Shown here in pieces: positions 1-6,401 of a stretch of 17,156 nucleotides of DNA. Under the pieces are notes generated by a model, which was not told the DNA's origin, did not search any database, and was given only the letters and a program-made list of their open reading frames with translations. Positions within the stretch are counted from its first letter, which is position 1, and every line of letters starts with the position of its first letter. The position numbers and the translations under genes were made by a program. The stretch is from the NCBI GenBank assembly GCA_002315505.1, contig DCGX01000022.1, positions 1 through 17,156 of the forward strand, in the 5' to 3' direction. The stretch comes from Ruminococcaceae bacterium UBA1767 (GTDB taxonomy: Bacteria; Bacillota; Clostridia; Oscillospirales; Acutalibacteraceae).

Positions 1-1
1 C

Positions 2-832
2 GGAAGTCTTTACAGTAAAGATATAAAAAAGCTATTTCCCGGAAAATTAGCATATAAAGCATCAAATCCCACGGAAAAACAGAGAAAACAAATGTGGGAG
101 CAAATGAAATCTCAAGCACAGTCTTATCTTGATTCCATAGGCAGAAGTGCCGAAATATGCAGTTACAGTGAGATTGATCATATTATGCTTTCTGATCTGG
201 GTATTTCAACGGAGGTTGATAATAGAATAAGCGAAATGAGATTACCATATAATCAGGAAATAGGAAACTATGAAAGAATCGAAGACGGTGTGCGTTATGT
301 TTACCAGACAGATTATGATGGAAAAAACAAACTTATAAAATTCACAAAGTTTGAGTATAATACGGATAATATTGCTGAATATATCGAAATCAACGCAGAG
401 ACCGGTGATATTATTTCAGGTGCGGCTTATCCTTCAAAAGCTCCAGATTATATTTTCGGCAACAAAGCCGGAAAAGAACGTGAATTTACAACTGCGGCAT
501 ACAAATTAACGGATAATTCGCCCGACAAAGACGAAAACGGTTTGGAAGACAAGGATGATGTAAAATTAGTTAGTATCGTTGATTTAACTGTAGTAAATAA
601 TATACCTACCGACACTGCATTGGAAGAATTTTACAGTGATTCTGATTATACGTATTATTTCCCGACAATCAGATCCAAGTACATCGAATGTCAGTTTTCC
701 GATGGCCGCAAAATGACGATCACAGAGTCATTAAGCAAAGGAAAAGTTTCCGTTTCCGATTTAGATACCTATGGTGTAATGTATTGGATTGTTGATAAAG
801 ATGGTAACTATATCAACAGTCTTGACAGATAA
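2..832 (+). CDS. Unrecognised protein, 3' part of a gene entering from the left
   Basis: The reading frame is open from base 2, with no stop before the first visible Met codon at 92, so the gene almost certainly begins outside the window; 276 residues are visible. The protein is acidic and soluble, rich in Tyr, Asp and Glu, with no membrane segment in the visible part. Around base 370-420 it reads EYIEINAETGDII, which resembles the strand-turn-strand of PepSY-like or other small beta domains, but this is too short to assign a family. The last third alternates charged loops with beta-type strands. The ATG at 92 lacks a good ribosome binding site, which also argues against a start there. A bidirectional hairpin follows 38 bases after the stop. 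I do not recognise the family; an extracytoplasmic lipoprotein is possible but the N-terminus that would show it is missing. Confidence 0.7.
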   Translation, partial: GSLYSKDIKKLFPGKLAYKASNPTEKQRKQMWEQMKSQAQSYLDSIGRSAEICSYSEIDHIMLSDLGISTEVDNRISEMRLPYNQEIGNYERIEDGVRYVYQTDYDGKNKLIKFTKFEYNTDNIAEYIEINAETGDIISGAAYPSKAPDYIFGNKAGKEREFTTAAYKLTDNSPDKDENGLEDKDDVKLVSIVDLTVVNNIPTDTALEEFYSDSDYTYYFPTIRSKYIECQFSDGRKMTITESLSKGKVSVSDLDTYGVMYWIVDKDGNYINSLDR

Positions 833-870
833 ACTATGCGATTACATACATTTTTGTAGTTATATTGAAA

Positions 871-901
871 AAGTCGTCAGAGAAAAAATCTCTGACGACT
901 T
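871..901. terminator. Bidirectional intrinsic terminator between convergent genes
   Basis: A perfect 13-bp stem (871-883 with 889-901, core AGTCGTCAGAGA) closes a 5-base A loop. On the plus strand it is followed by a T-rich run (TTAGTTTTAGTTTTT); on the minus strand the stem itself ends in five Ts. It sits between the plus gene ending at 832 and the minus-strand M23 remnant ending at 906, so it can serve both directions. Confidence 0.85.
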
Positions 902-905
902 AGTT

Positions 906-1168
906 TTAGTTTTTAAAATAACTCAAGGCATCAACTCTGACACCGTTTCTAATCACTTCAAAATGCCAATGCGGGCCGATTGAATGTCCGGTTGAACCAA
1001 CTTCAGCTATAACCTGACCTTGCTTTACTTTTTGCCCTGCAGTTACATGAAGGACAGAACAATGACCGTAAAGTGTAGCATAGGTGCCATCGTGCTGAAT
1101 TTTGACATAGAAACCGTAACCGCTTGCATCGTAGCTTGCGGCTACAACAGTACCGTCTGCCTTGTTTT
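906..1168 (-). pseudogene. Truncated M23 (lysostaphin-type) peptidase, C-terminal half only
   Basis: From just after the tnpV stop codon the minus strand encodes about 87 residues that match the C-terminal half of M23 metallopeptidases: ADGTVVAAS, then GYGFYVKIQHDG, TLYGHCSVLHV, GQKVKQGQVIAEVGSTGHS and the zinc-binding HWHFE, ending in VDALSYF. The upstream half with the other zinc ligands (H-x3-D) is absent, and the frame has no start of its own except inside tnpV in another frame. It is therefore a broken gene, probably inactive. M23 enzymes cut peptide bridges in peptidoglycan. The homology begins only a few bases after the tnpV stop, so the loss of its 5' half probably came with the arrival or deletion of the mobile element carrying tnpV. 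Translation from an out-of-frame start inside tnpV cannot be excluded but would give a non-catalytic fragment. Confidence 0.8.
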
Positions 1169-1549
1169 TTATGCGTAAATTAGTTTGGCATTTACAATTT
1201 CTGTTGCACAATTACGGATATTATTCATCTTCTGTACCCATGCCATTTGGTCTTTGGCTTTCAGTTCTTCGGTTACATCTTCAGATTTTTTCATATCTCT
1301 GACAAGATTATCAAACATTTCTTCCGCTTGCTCATTAATATCGGCGAGATAAGAATGAAGCGTATTTCTTGTCCGCATAAGAGAATACACAGCTTTTTTG
1401 TTTTCAATAAGGTAATCTCTGTGCCGTCTGCCCCATATACCGATTGGTCTGTCGTCTGTTTCCGGTGGTAAAACAAAATCGGGCAGATAATAATCACCAT
1501 GCAAAGTGTAGCTGAATCCGTTAGCTTCATCAATAATATGTTTTTTCAT
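1169..1549 (-). CDS. tnpV: TnpV-family transposon-encoded protein
   Basis: The 126-residue product has the hallmarks of the TnpV family of clostridial transposons: N-terminal HIIDEANGFSYTLHGDYYLPD, then RPIGIWGRRHRDYL, SYLADINEQAEEMF, a VTEELKAKDQMAWVQKMNNIR core and the ending EIVNAKLIY. The length is normal for the family, so the gene looks intact. TnpV occurs in Tn4451-like and other integrative elements and is often found near serine recombinases; its biochemical role is not established. I chose the ATG at 1549 because a GGAGGG site lies 8 bases before it; the TTG at 1564 would place that site inside the coding region. No recombinase, relaxase or other element gene is visible nearby, so this is an isolated remnant. 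Its 3' end abuts an M23 peptidase fragment within a few bases. Confidence 0.88.
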   Translation of the reverse strand: MKKHIIDEANGFSYTLHGDYYLPDFVLPPETDDRPIGIWGRRHRDYLIENKKAVYSLMRTRNTLHSYLADINEQAEEMFDNLVRDMKKSEDVTEELKAKDQMAWVQKMNNIRNCATEIVNAKLIYA

Positions 1550-1619
1550 TTTGTAACCCTCCAATTTGTTTTTAAATAAATAACTTACACATCAATCTGG
1601 CTGATTACAAAAGTGTGAA

Positions 1620-1645
1620 GGAGGCTACTTCTTTAAGTAGCCTCC
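1620..1645. terminator. Hairpin downstream of the lysin gene, possibly part of a dispersed repeat
   Basis: A perfect 11-bp stem (GGAGGCTACTT 1620-1630 with AAGTAGCCTCC 1635-1645) has a 4-base CTTT loop. A further partly self-complementary piece, CTCCC-CCAAA-GGGAG, overlaps its right arm and leads into CCTTTTGTTTT. The arrangement can terminate minus-strand transcription of the lysin gene that stops at 1666. From memory, AGGCTCCC-TTTG-GGGGAGGCT type sequence is common as dispersed repeats in gut Clostridia, so it may be a small repeat rather than a dedicated terminator. Confidence 0.55.
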
Positions 1646-1665
1646 CCCAAAGGGAGCCTTTTGTT

Positions 1666-2481
1666 TTATGTGTTTATTTTCTTTTCAAGCAAGGTATAGC
1701 AAGCTCGGATTGTGATTGGTCCTGCATAGCCGTCCTGTGTTATTTTTGCCGCCTTTTGCACCTGCTTTGTGGCGGTCTTTATTTCTTCGGTGAATTTATT
1801 ATTGTCATCTATCGTCTGTGTTATTGTGCCTGCCTTTTTAAGTACAAGTAAAAGCTGTTTATATGCATACACACCCTCGTTTTCATCGCCGACCTTAAAA
1901 TATCCTCTTGTCATATCACTGTCACTCTCCCCGATACGTTTGAAGCTCAACCCTGCCGAGCTGATTATTGTTGTAAATGATGAATCGATAAAAAAAGCGT
2001 TCTCAGGCTTACACGCTCCGTTTGTGGTTGTAAGCACCCACTTTCCGCTTGAGTTTTGTGTCCATCCCTTTCCTTTCATTGTTCCTCTTCCGACAGACAT
2101 ATGAAAATGATTTGCGGTTGCTCCGTCCTTCCCCTCCAAAAACATTTGTTGCTTTCTTCTGAAGGTCTGCCCGACCTTCAGTTTTTTCATTTGTGCATCA
2201 TTCATATGAGTGACCTGCATAGTCATATAATCAGTTTTTCCGTCAGCGAAATCCACCTTGGTTGTCGATTGAATCCACAAGGTATTTACTCCGCTTGTAT
2301 ATATACGTGTTATCTTGACCTCGTCGCACGGGCAATAGAAATACGACTGTCCCCTGTCCTGTGCGGTATCATCAATCGGATAGTCCTTCGGCGAGCCTGT
2401 TGCGTGCGGCTTATGAGATGTTTTTCCGTTATACGTCTGAGAAATATTCATATACTTTAACGGATAAATAAGCTGATTCAT
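1666..2481 (-). CDS. Phage-type M23-like endolysin with peptidoglycan-binding domain
   Basis: The 271-residue protein has no signal peptide, as expected for a lysin exported by a holin. Residues 1-135 form an M23-like metallopeptidase: candidate zinc ligands are H23 or H26 with D37/D38 (SHKPHATGSPKDYPIDD), H92 (VTHMND) and the H-x-H pair H125/H127 (ANHFHMSVGRG); the VGQTF and EGKDG segments fit the family's strand-loop pattern. Residues about 195-268 resemble a PG_binding_1 domain, with VGDENEGVYAYKQLL near its start and ITQDGYAGPITIRA near its end. The ATG at 2481 has an AGGAGG site 6 bases upstream. The gene starts only about 20 bases past the terminator of the glucosyltransferase gene and has no obvious promoter of its own, so it may depend on read-through. 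No holin, tail or portal gene is nearby, suggesting a prophage or mobile-element remnant. The exact peptidoglycan bond cut cannot be read from sequence. Confidence 0.75.
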   Translation of the reverse strand: MNQLIYPLKYMNISQTYNGKTSHKPHATGSPKDYPIDDTAQDRGQSYFYCPCDEVKITRIYTSGVNTLWIQSTTKVDFADGKTDYMTMQVTHMNDAQMKKLKVGQTFRRKQQMFLEGKDGATANHFHMSVGRGTMKGKGWTQNSSGKWVLTTTNGACKPENAFFIDSSFTTIISSAGLSFKRIGESDSDMTRGYFKVGDENEGVYAYKQLLLVLKKAGTITQTIDDNNKFTEEIKTATKQVQKAAKITQDGYAGPITIRACYTLLEKKINT

Positions 2482-2494
2482 TTTATTCCTCCTA

Positions 2495-2529
2495 ATAAAA
2501 ATAGCGTGCAGATTTCCATCTACACGCTA
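2495..2529 (-). terminator. Intrinsic terminator of the glucosyltransferase operon
   Basis: Read on the minus strand, TAGCGTG-T-AGAT, a GGAA loop and ATCT-G-CACGCTA form a 12-bp stem (one T-G wobble), followed by TTTTTA. It lies 24 bases after the stop of the membrane protein gene at 2553. Confidence 0.88.
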
Positions 2530-2552
2530 AATATATTTAATAAACTTAAAAA

Positions 2553-4103
2553 TTATTCTGTTATTTTTGTTCCGAGTTCTCCGAGCTTTACTACGAGTAC
2601 ACCGTCAATATTCTGAATATATCCATCGCTCGGGTAACACGGCATTTCGGCAACCTCTTTTTTATCCGTAAATACCTTATCCGAATAATTAAGAGGATAA
2701 TCGAGAAAATACTTAAAATAAGCCTGATAGCTGTTGTAATACCACTCATCCTCATAGCTGCCTTTTATTACACCAAATCTTACACCTTCCATACCACTGA
2801 GAGGCATATATTCTTCACTTTTTTCAAAGACATCAATTTTACCGACAAATATGATTTCGCTCTTTCCGACAACGTAATCATCTCTGTCCTCAAGGTCATC
2901 AATAACCCTCGTCATTACGGAAAGTGTGCCTGCCTGCTCATTGTCTCTTTTTATGTAAGCAGTATTTGAAATAAGAATATTATTCCACAATATTAAAATA
3001 ACTAACACAGCACAAATCGGTTTGAAAATCTTAGTATTACTACCACGGTCTGAAAAAATTAATATTATCGGGAACGTGAAAAGTATCCAGAATGAATACA
3101 CCATCAAATCGTGTACCTTCGTTCCTGTTACAGCGATAATATCAATTGAAATCAATGCAATAATCCCGAGAAGAGCAACAAGCAGCTTCTCTTTGACATT
3201 GCCTTTGCCGAGTTTTTTCATACAAATGATAATAAACACAACCACCAAAGCAAGAAGCAAAGCATTTATTACCCCGAACAAAACCGTTGAGTACACTGAT
3301 GCAGGCTCAAGATAAAATTTTCCTATTCTCTTGAACATAGTCAGAATCGATTTCGCAGAAATATTGAATGTGCTCGTTCTTACCTGAGGCTCTATTCCTG
3401 TAATCAGAAAAACAACCTTATTGGAGACAAAGTAAACACCCATGCCTGCTGCTGTAACAATAAAGCCTTTGAAGATTTTCTTAAAAACATCGGCAAATTT
3501 ATCTCCGTCAAGAAGTCTTACCACTGAGAAAAGAATCAGTAATATTACAAATACTTCAAAATAGCTTTGATACAGTGCAACACTCATTGCCAACAGTAAG
3601 CTCGATAAAGCATACCATCCAACTTTGTCATACTTGCTCCACAAATATGCCGCCAGGCATGAAAAAAGTAACGCCAGCATATCAAAATGCAGTTCGTAAA
3701 TGTACGTACTGACACCGGACGTTATTGTAACATTAGTTACCATAACACCGGCAATAAGTATAATCGGTAGTTTCCTGTTATAATCCACATCGAACATTTT
3801 CGTAATAAAATACATCGAAACAGAAATAAACAGTAATGAAATCAACCCGATAACCCACGGTAATGCAACAGGACCGACAAGTATTTTTCTAAAAACAGGA
3901 ACTAAAAATCTGCCAAGTGCAATTTTCCATTTCTCTTCTGTAGCATCTGCATAAAAGGCATTGAGTGAATCATGTGCAAAAATATTATGCAGAAATCCGT
4001 ATGCATGAGCAATAAGACCTATTACAAATGTCGGAATGAGGCAGGCTTTAAGCCTGTCCCATTCTTCTTTCCTGTTATATTTTAACAAAACATTATTTTG
4101 CAT
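2553..4103 (-). CDS. GtrII-type membrane glucosyltransferase (Glucos_trans_II-like)
   Basis: The product has about 516 residues and is a polytopic membrane protein with roughly nine to twelve hydrophobic segments, then a soluble C-terminal part of about 110 residues. Near the N-terminus, after the first membrane segment, it carries FAHDSLNAFYADA and then ALGRFLVPVF, resembling the short acidic/His-Asp loop and GR-containing segment of the GtrII glucosyltransferase family (Glucos_trans_II). Such enzymes transfer sugar from a polyprenyl-phosphate carrier to an envelope glycan on the outer face of the membrane; the donor and acceptor cannot be read here. I prefer the ATG at 4103 to that at 4112, because the AAGGA site directly abuts the ATG at 4112 but lies 9 bases before that at 4103. 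That site overlaps the stop of the upstream phosphoribosyltransferase, so the two are probably translationally coupled. A strong terminator follows. Family assignment is good; the specific reaction is inferred. Confidence 0.75.
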   Translation of the reverse strand: MQNNVLLKYNRKEEWDRLKACLIPTFVIGLIAHAYGFLHNIFAHDSLNAFYADATEEKWKIALGRFLVPVFRKILVGPVALPWVIGLISLLFISVSMYFITKMFDVDYNRKLPIILIAGVMVTNVTITSGVSTYIYELHFDMLALLFSCLAAYLWSKYDKVGWYALSSLLLAMSVALYQSYFEVFVILLILFSVVRLLDGDKFADVFKKIFKGFIVTAAGMGVYFVSNKVVFLITGIEPQVRTSTFNISAKSILTMFKRIGKFYLEPASVYSTVLFGVINALLLALVVVFIIICMKKLGKGNVKEKLLVALLGIIALISIDIIAVTGTKVHDLMVYSFWILFTFPIILIFSDRGSNTKIFKPICAVLVILILWNNILISNTAYIKRDNEQAGTLSVMTRVIDDLEDRDDYVVGKSEIIFVGKIDVFEKSEEYMPLSGMEGVRFGVIKGSYEDEWYYNSYQAYFKYFLDYPLNYSDKVFTDKKEVAEMPCYPSDGYIQNIDGVLVVKLGELGTKITE

Positions 4104-4115
4104 TTTATTCATTCC

Positions 4116-4757
4116 TTAAAGCATTGAGCATCCATAGCTGTTCAGAAGTGCGTCAATTTTTTCACCATTTTTGCACATAGGACAATCAATCGATTTATAG
4201 CTGTGATAATCCGGCAAATCGTGAGGATTAAAAATCGAATAAATCGGCATTCCGTCAACCTCGCTGAAAATACCGAAAATAGCCGCTACACCCGCAACTG
4301 AGCCCTGGTAATACTGAATTGCCTCCATTGCAGAACGAACTGTATGACCGGTTACAACAGATGCAGCAAGAATCAGAACCTGTTTATTCTGAATCATCGA
4401 AACGATATTATCACGGAATAACAGCTGATTACTTGCGGTGTATTCAGGTGCAAGAATATGAATCTTATTATTTGAATTAATCGAAGCAAAATCGTTTCTT
4501 GTAAGCATATCTGCAAGACATGTACCGATTACCTCACTACCATCAAGACAGAGAATTGTATCGACCATTGTAGTAAGCTGGAAATTCGGCAAAAGCGCCT
4601 TTGCAACTGCCTTTGCTTCGGAAAGACAAGACTTTTGAGAAGTAATATCAATATAATAATTCGTATGGCTTCGTCCTGTTACGAAATGCCCCTTGTAGCC
4701 TGTAAGGTACAAATTCGGGCTCTTGGTTTCAATTCTGAATTTTTCACTTAATGACAT
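4116..4757 (-). CDS. Orotate phosphoribosyltransferase-like protein with altered PRPP loop
   Basis: The 213-residue protein has a type I phosphoribosyltransferase fold: GHFVTGRSHTNYYID (23-37) resembles the substrate loop of orotate phosphoribosyltransferases, VDTILCLDGSEVIG (65-78) the first core strand and turn, and QVLILAASVVTGHTVRSA (126-143) the PRPP loop. The usual acidic pair of that loop (DD or ED before xxTTGGT) is replaced by Ala-Ala, while T-G-x-T is kept. Near the C-terminus is CPMC (Cys192, Cys195), possibly a metal site. As far as I recall, gut Clostridia carry a whole subfamily with this loop and CPxC tail, annotated as orotate phosphoribosyltransferase; whether it makes OMP is doubtful. 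A GGAGG site lies 7 bases before the ATG, and a sigma-A promoter precedes it. It is first in an operon with the membrane glucosyltransferase, with 12 bases or fewer between them. No other pyrimidine gene is nearby. Confidence 0.72.
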   Translation of the reverse strand: MSLSEKFRIETKSPNLYLTGYKGHFVTGRSHTNYYIDITSQKSCLSEAKAVAKALLPNFQLTTMVDTILCLDGSEVIGTCLADMLTRNDFASINSNNKIHILAPEYTASNQLLFRDNIVSMIQNKQVLILAASVVTGHTVRSAMEAIQYYQGSVAGVAAIFGIFSEVDGMPIYSIFNPHDLPDYHSYKSIDCPMCKNGEKIDALLNSYGCSML

Positions 4758-4787
4758 AAGCTCGCCTCCCTGCGGACTCTTTTTTTA

Positions 4788-4816
4788 ATTTTAACACGTG
4801 ACAAAAATAAATGCAA
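4788..4816 (-). promoter_or_regulatory. Sigma-A promoter for the phosphoribosyltransferase operon
   Basis: On the minus strand TTGCAT (4816-4811), a 17-base spacer and TAAAAT (4793-4788) match sigma-A promoters. Transcription would begin near 4781, about 24 bases before the start codon at 4757. Confidence 0.7.
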
Positions 4817-4835
4817 TATTTTTATTATAGTATAC

Positions 4836-4864
4836 TTGAATTTTTTAAGTATTTGCATTATTAT
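4836..4864 (+). promoter_or_regulatory. Sigma-A promoter for the MFS transporter and HTH gene
   Basis: TTGAAT (4836-4841), a 17-base spacer and TATTAT (4859-4864) lie upstream of the ATG at 4898, with AGGAGA at 4881-4886. The promoter is back to back with the minus-strand promoter, their -35 boxes about 20 bases apart, so one regulator bound here could affect both units. Confidence 0.65.
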
Positions 4865-4897
4865 TATCCATAGTATGTTTAGGAGATTATTCGAAAA

Positions 4898-6103
4898 ATG
4901 AACAAATTAGATGATAGAAATTCCACGAGGCTTACGTTTCTCTGCTCACTCGCTTATTTTGTAAGCTATCTGACAAGGATAAATTTCGCCGCCGTTATCA
5001 CAGCTGTAATTGCCGACGGTGATATCGACAAGACCTCTGCAGGCGCTGTAACAACTCTCGGCTTCATCACCTATGGTGTAGGTCAGCTTATCAGCGGCTG
5101 GCTCGGTGACAGAATCAGTCCGAAAAAGCTGATGTTTTTCGGCTTCATTCTGACCGGTTTTATGAATTTGACTATTCCGTTTTGCCAGAATAGTTTTTCA
5201 ATGTGCATAGTCTGGGCAGTAAACGGCTTCGCTCAATCCTTAATGTGGCCGCCTTTAGTTAAAATTATGCATACTTCAATGGAAACGGAAAAATATAACA
5301 AGGGTTGTGTCAAGGTAAGCTGGGGAAGCACAATAGCGACAATTTTAATTTATCTCGTTTCCCCTCTCGTTATTAAGCTGTCAGGCTGGAAAACAGTTTT
5401 TTATATTTCTTCGGCTTCGGCATTCATTATGTCTGCTTTATGGATTTTGTCTGTAACTAAAATCGAGAACACCTGCAATATTCAGTACACAACAGATAAA
5501 AGTAAAAAAACAAAGCACAGCTACAAAATAAGTGGCTTACTTCTTATCATTACCATGCTCGCAATTATGCTTCAGGGAAGTCTTCGTGACGGTGTAACGA
5601 CATGGGTTCCGACTTATGTTTCCGAAGTATTTAATCTCGGAAGTGAAATTTCAATTTTAACAGGCGTAATTATTCCTGTTTTCGGACTTTTAAGTCTTCA
5701 GATGACATCTGTTTTCTACAATAAAATGGGCAAAAAACCTTATAAGTGTGCAGGTATATTATTTGCACTTACATTACTGTGTATACTTTCTCTTATTGTA
5801 ATAAAAATAAACTCCGTAATTTACACAATCACGATATTCGGAATCATCGTGGCATCTATGCACGGAATTAACCTTATTTTAGTTTGCTTCTTACCTGCAA
5901 TTTATGCTGATACAGAAAATGTTTCTTCCCTTTCGGGAACACTGAATTTTATGACCTATGTAGGAAGTGCGGCATCTACGTACGGGTTCGCTCTTCTTTC
6001 CGAAAGGTCGGGCTGGTCTGCAACGGTAATTTTATGGGCAGTGATTGCTTTGCTCGGTGGCGGAGCTTGTATTTTGTGCAGCTTACAATCAAAAAAGAAT
6101 TGA
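4898..6103 (+). CDS. MFS transporter, OPA (phosphate antiporter)-like
   Basis: The 401-residue protein has the size and even hydrophobic spacing of a 12-helix major facilitator. The first helix carries YFVSYLTRINFAAVI, close to the Y-x-x-R-x-N-F segment in helix 1 of the organophosphate:phosphate antiporters (GlpT, UhpT). The loop between helices 2 and 3 has the MFS signature GWLGDRISPKK, and a charged central loop (about residues 187-208, IENTCN to KKTKHS) separates the halves. The second half includes GSLRDGVTTWVPTYV, also typical of this group. A sugar-phosphate or other organic anion is the likely substrate; the exact one is not shown. AGGAGA lies 11 bases before the ATG. The small HTH gene starts 10 bases after the stop, so the two are probably cotranscribed and the regulator may control this transporter. 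Confidence 0.82.
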   Translation: MNKLDDRNSTRLTFLCSLAYFVSYLTRINFAAVITAVIADGDIDKTSAGAVTTLGFITYGVGQLISGWLGDRISPKKLMFFGFILTGFMNLTIPFCQNSFSMCIVWAVNGFAQSLMWPPLVKIMHTSMETEKYNKGCVKVSWGSTIATILIYLVSPLVIKLSGWKTVFYISSASAFIMSALWILSVTKIENTCNIQYTTDKSKKTKHSYKISGLLLIITMLAIMLQGSLRDGVTTWVPTYVSEVFNLGSEISILTGVIIPVFGLLSLQMTSVFYNKMGKKPYKCAGILFALTLLCILSLIVIKINSVIYTITIFGIIVASMHGINLILVCFLPAIYADTENVSSLSGTLNFMTYVGSAASTYGFALLSERSGWSATVILWAVIALLGGGACILCSLQSKKN

Positions 6104-6113
6104 TGGTGATATT

Positions 6114-6326
6114 ATGTTTGAAAAAATAAAAGAACTCAGACTTGAAAACGAATATACTCAGAAGGAAATTTCCGAAATTCTCGGTTGTTCTCAGCAGGTG
6201 TATTCAAATTATGAATTAGGCCAGAGAGATTTGCCGACTCAGGTATTGATGAAGCTCTCTGTTATTTACGACGTGAGCACAGATTATATTCTCGGATTGA
6301 CGCAAAATCCTGCAAGAAATTCATAA
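6114..6326 (+). CDS. Small Xre-family helix-turn-helix repressor
   Basis: The 70-residue protein is a single Xre/Cro-type DNA-binding domain: MFEKIKELRLENEYTQKEIS (helix 1 and 2), ILGCSQQVYSNYELGQRDLP with the recognition helix about residues 26-34, then LMKLSVIYDVSTDYILGL (helices 4 and 5). It has no sensor or dimerisation domain beyond the HTH. I chose the ATG at 6114 because the family always begins at this point; an upstream ATG at 6045 in the same frame lies inside the MFS gene. The ribosome binding site is weak, so translation is probably coupled to the transporter gene, whose stop is 10 bases upstream. Its target is unknown; the divergent promoter region at 4788-4864 and the pckG promoter just downstream are candidates by position only. 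Confidence 0.85.
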   Translation: MFEKIKELRLENEYTQKEISEILGCSQQVYSNYELGQRDLPTQVLMKLSVIYDVSTDYILGLTQNPARNS

Positions 6327-6332
6327 TAAATA

Positions 6333-6361
6333 TTGAAATTTGAAATATAAAGTGATATACT
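6333..6361 (+). promoter_or_regulatory. Extended -10 sigma-A promoter of pckG
   Basis: TTGAAA (6333-6338), a 17-base spacer and TATACT (6356-6361), with TGA directly before the -10 as an extended -10 element. A second TTGAAA at 6340-6345 overlaps the spacer. Transcription would begin near 6368, about 34 bases before the chosen start. Confidence 0.78.
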
Positions 6362-6401
6362 ATAAATGTAAAAATTTGTTTTTTGCGAAAGGATGAAAGA
6401 T

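Noticed and set aside
1550..1564. TTG start giving a five-residue longer TnpV
   Set aside because: It would place the GGAGGG ribosome binding site inside the coding sequence.
1769..2460. Plus-strand ORFs opposite the lysin gene
   Set aside because: They are antisense to a recognisable protein, have no ribosome binding sites, and their products look random and Cys/Ser/Leu-rich.
906..2481. The M23 fragment and the lysin as two halves of one gene split by tnpV
   Set aside because: The lysin already has its own complete M23-like domain with H-x-H and a different sequence style, so the two are separate genes.
6393..6401. Upstream ATG as start of pckG
   Set aside because: The AAAGGA ribosome binding site overlaps this ATG; the ATG at 6402 has correct spacing.
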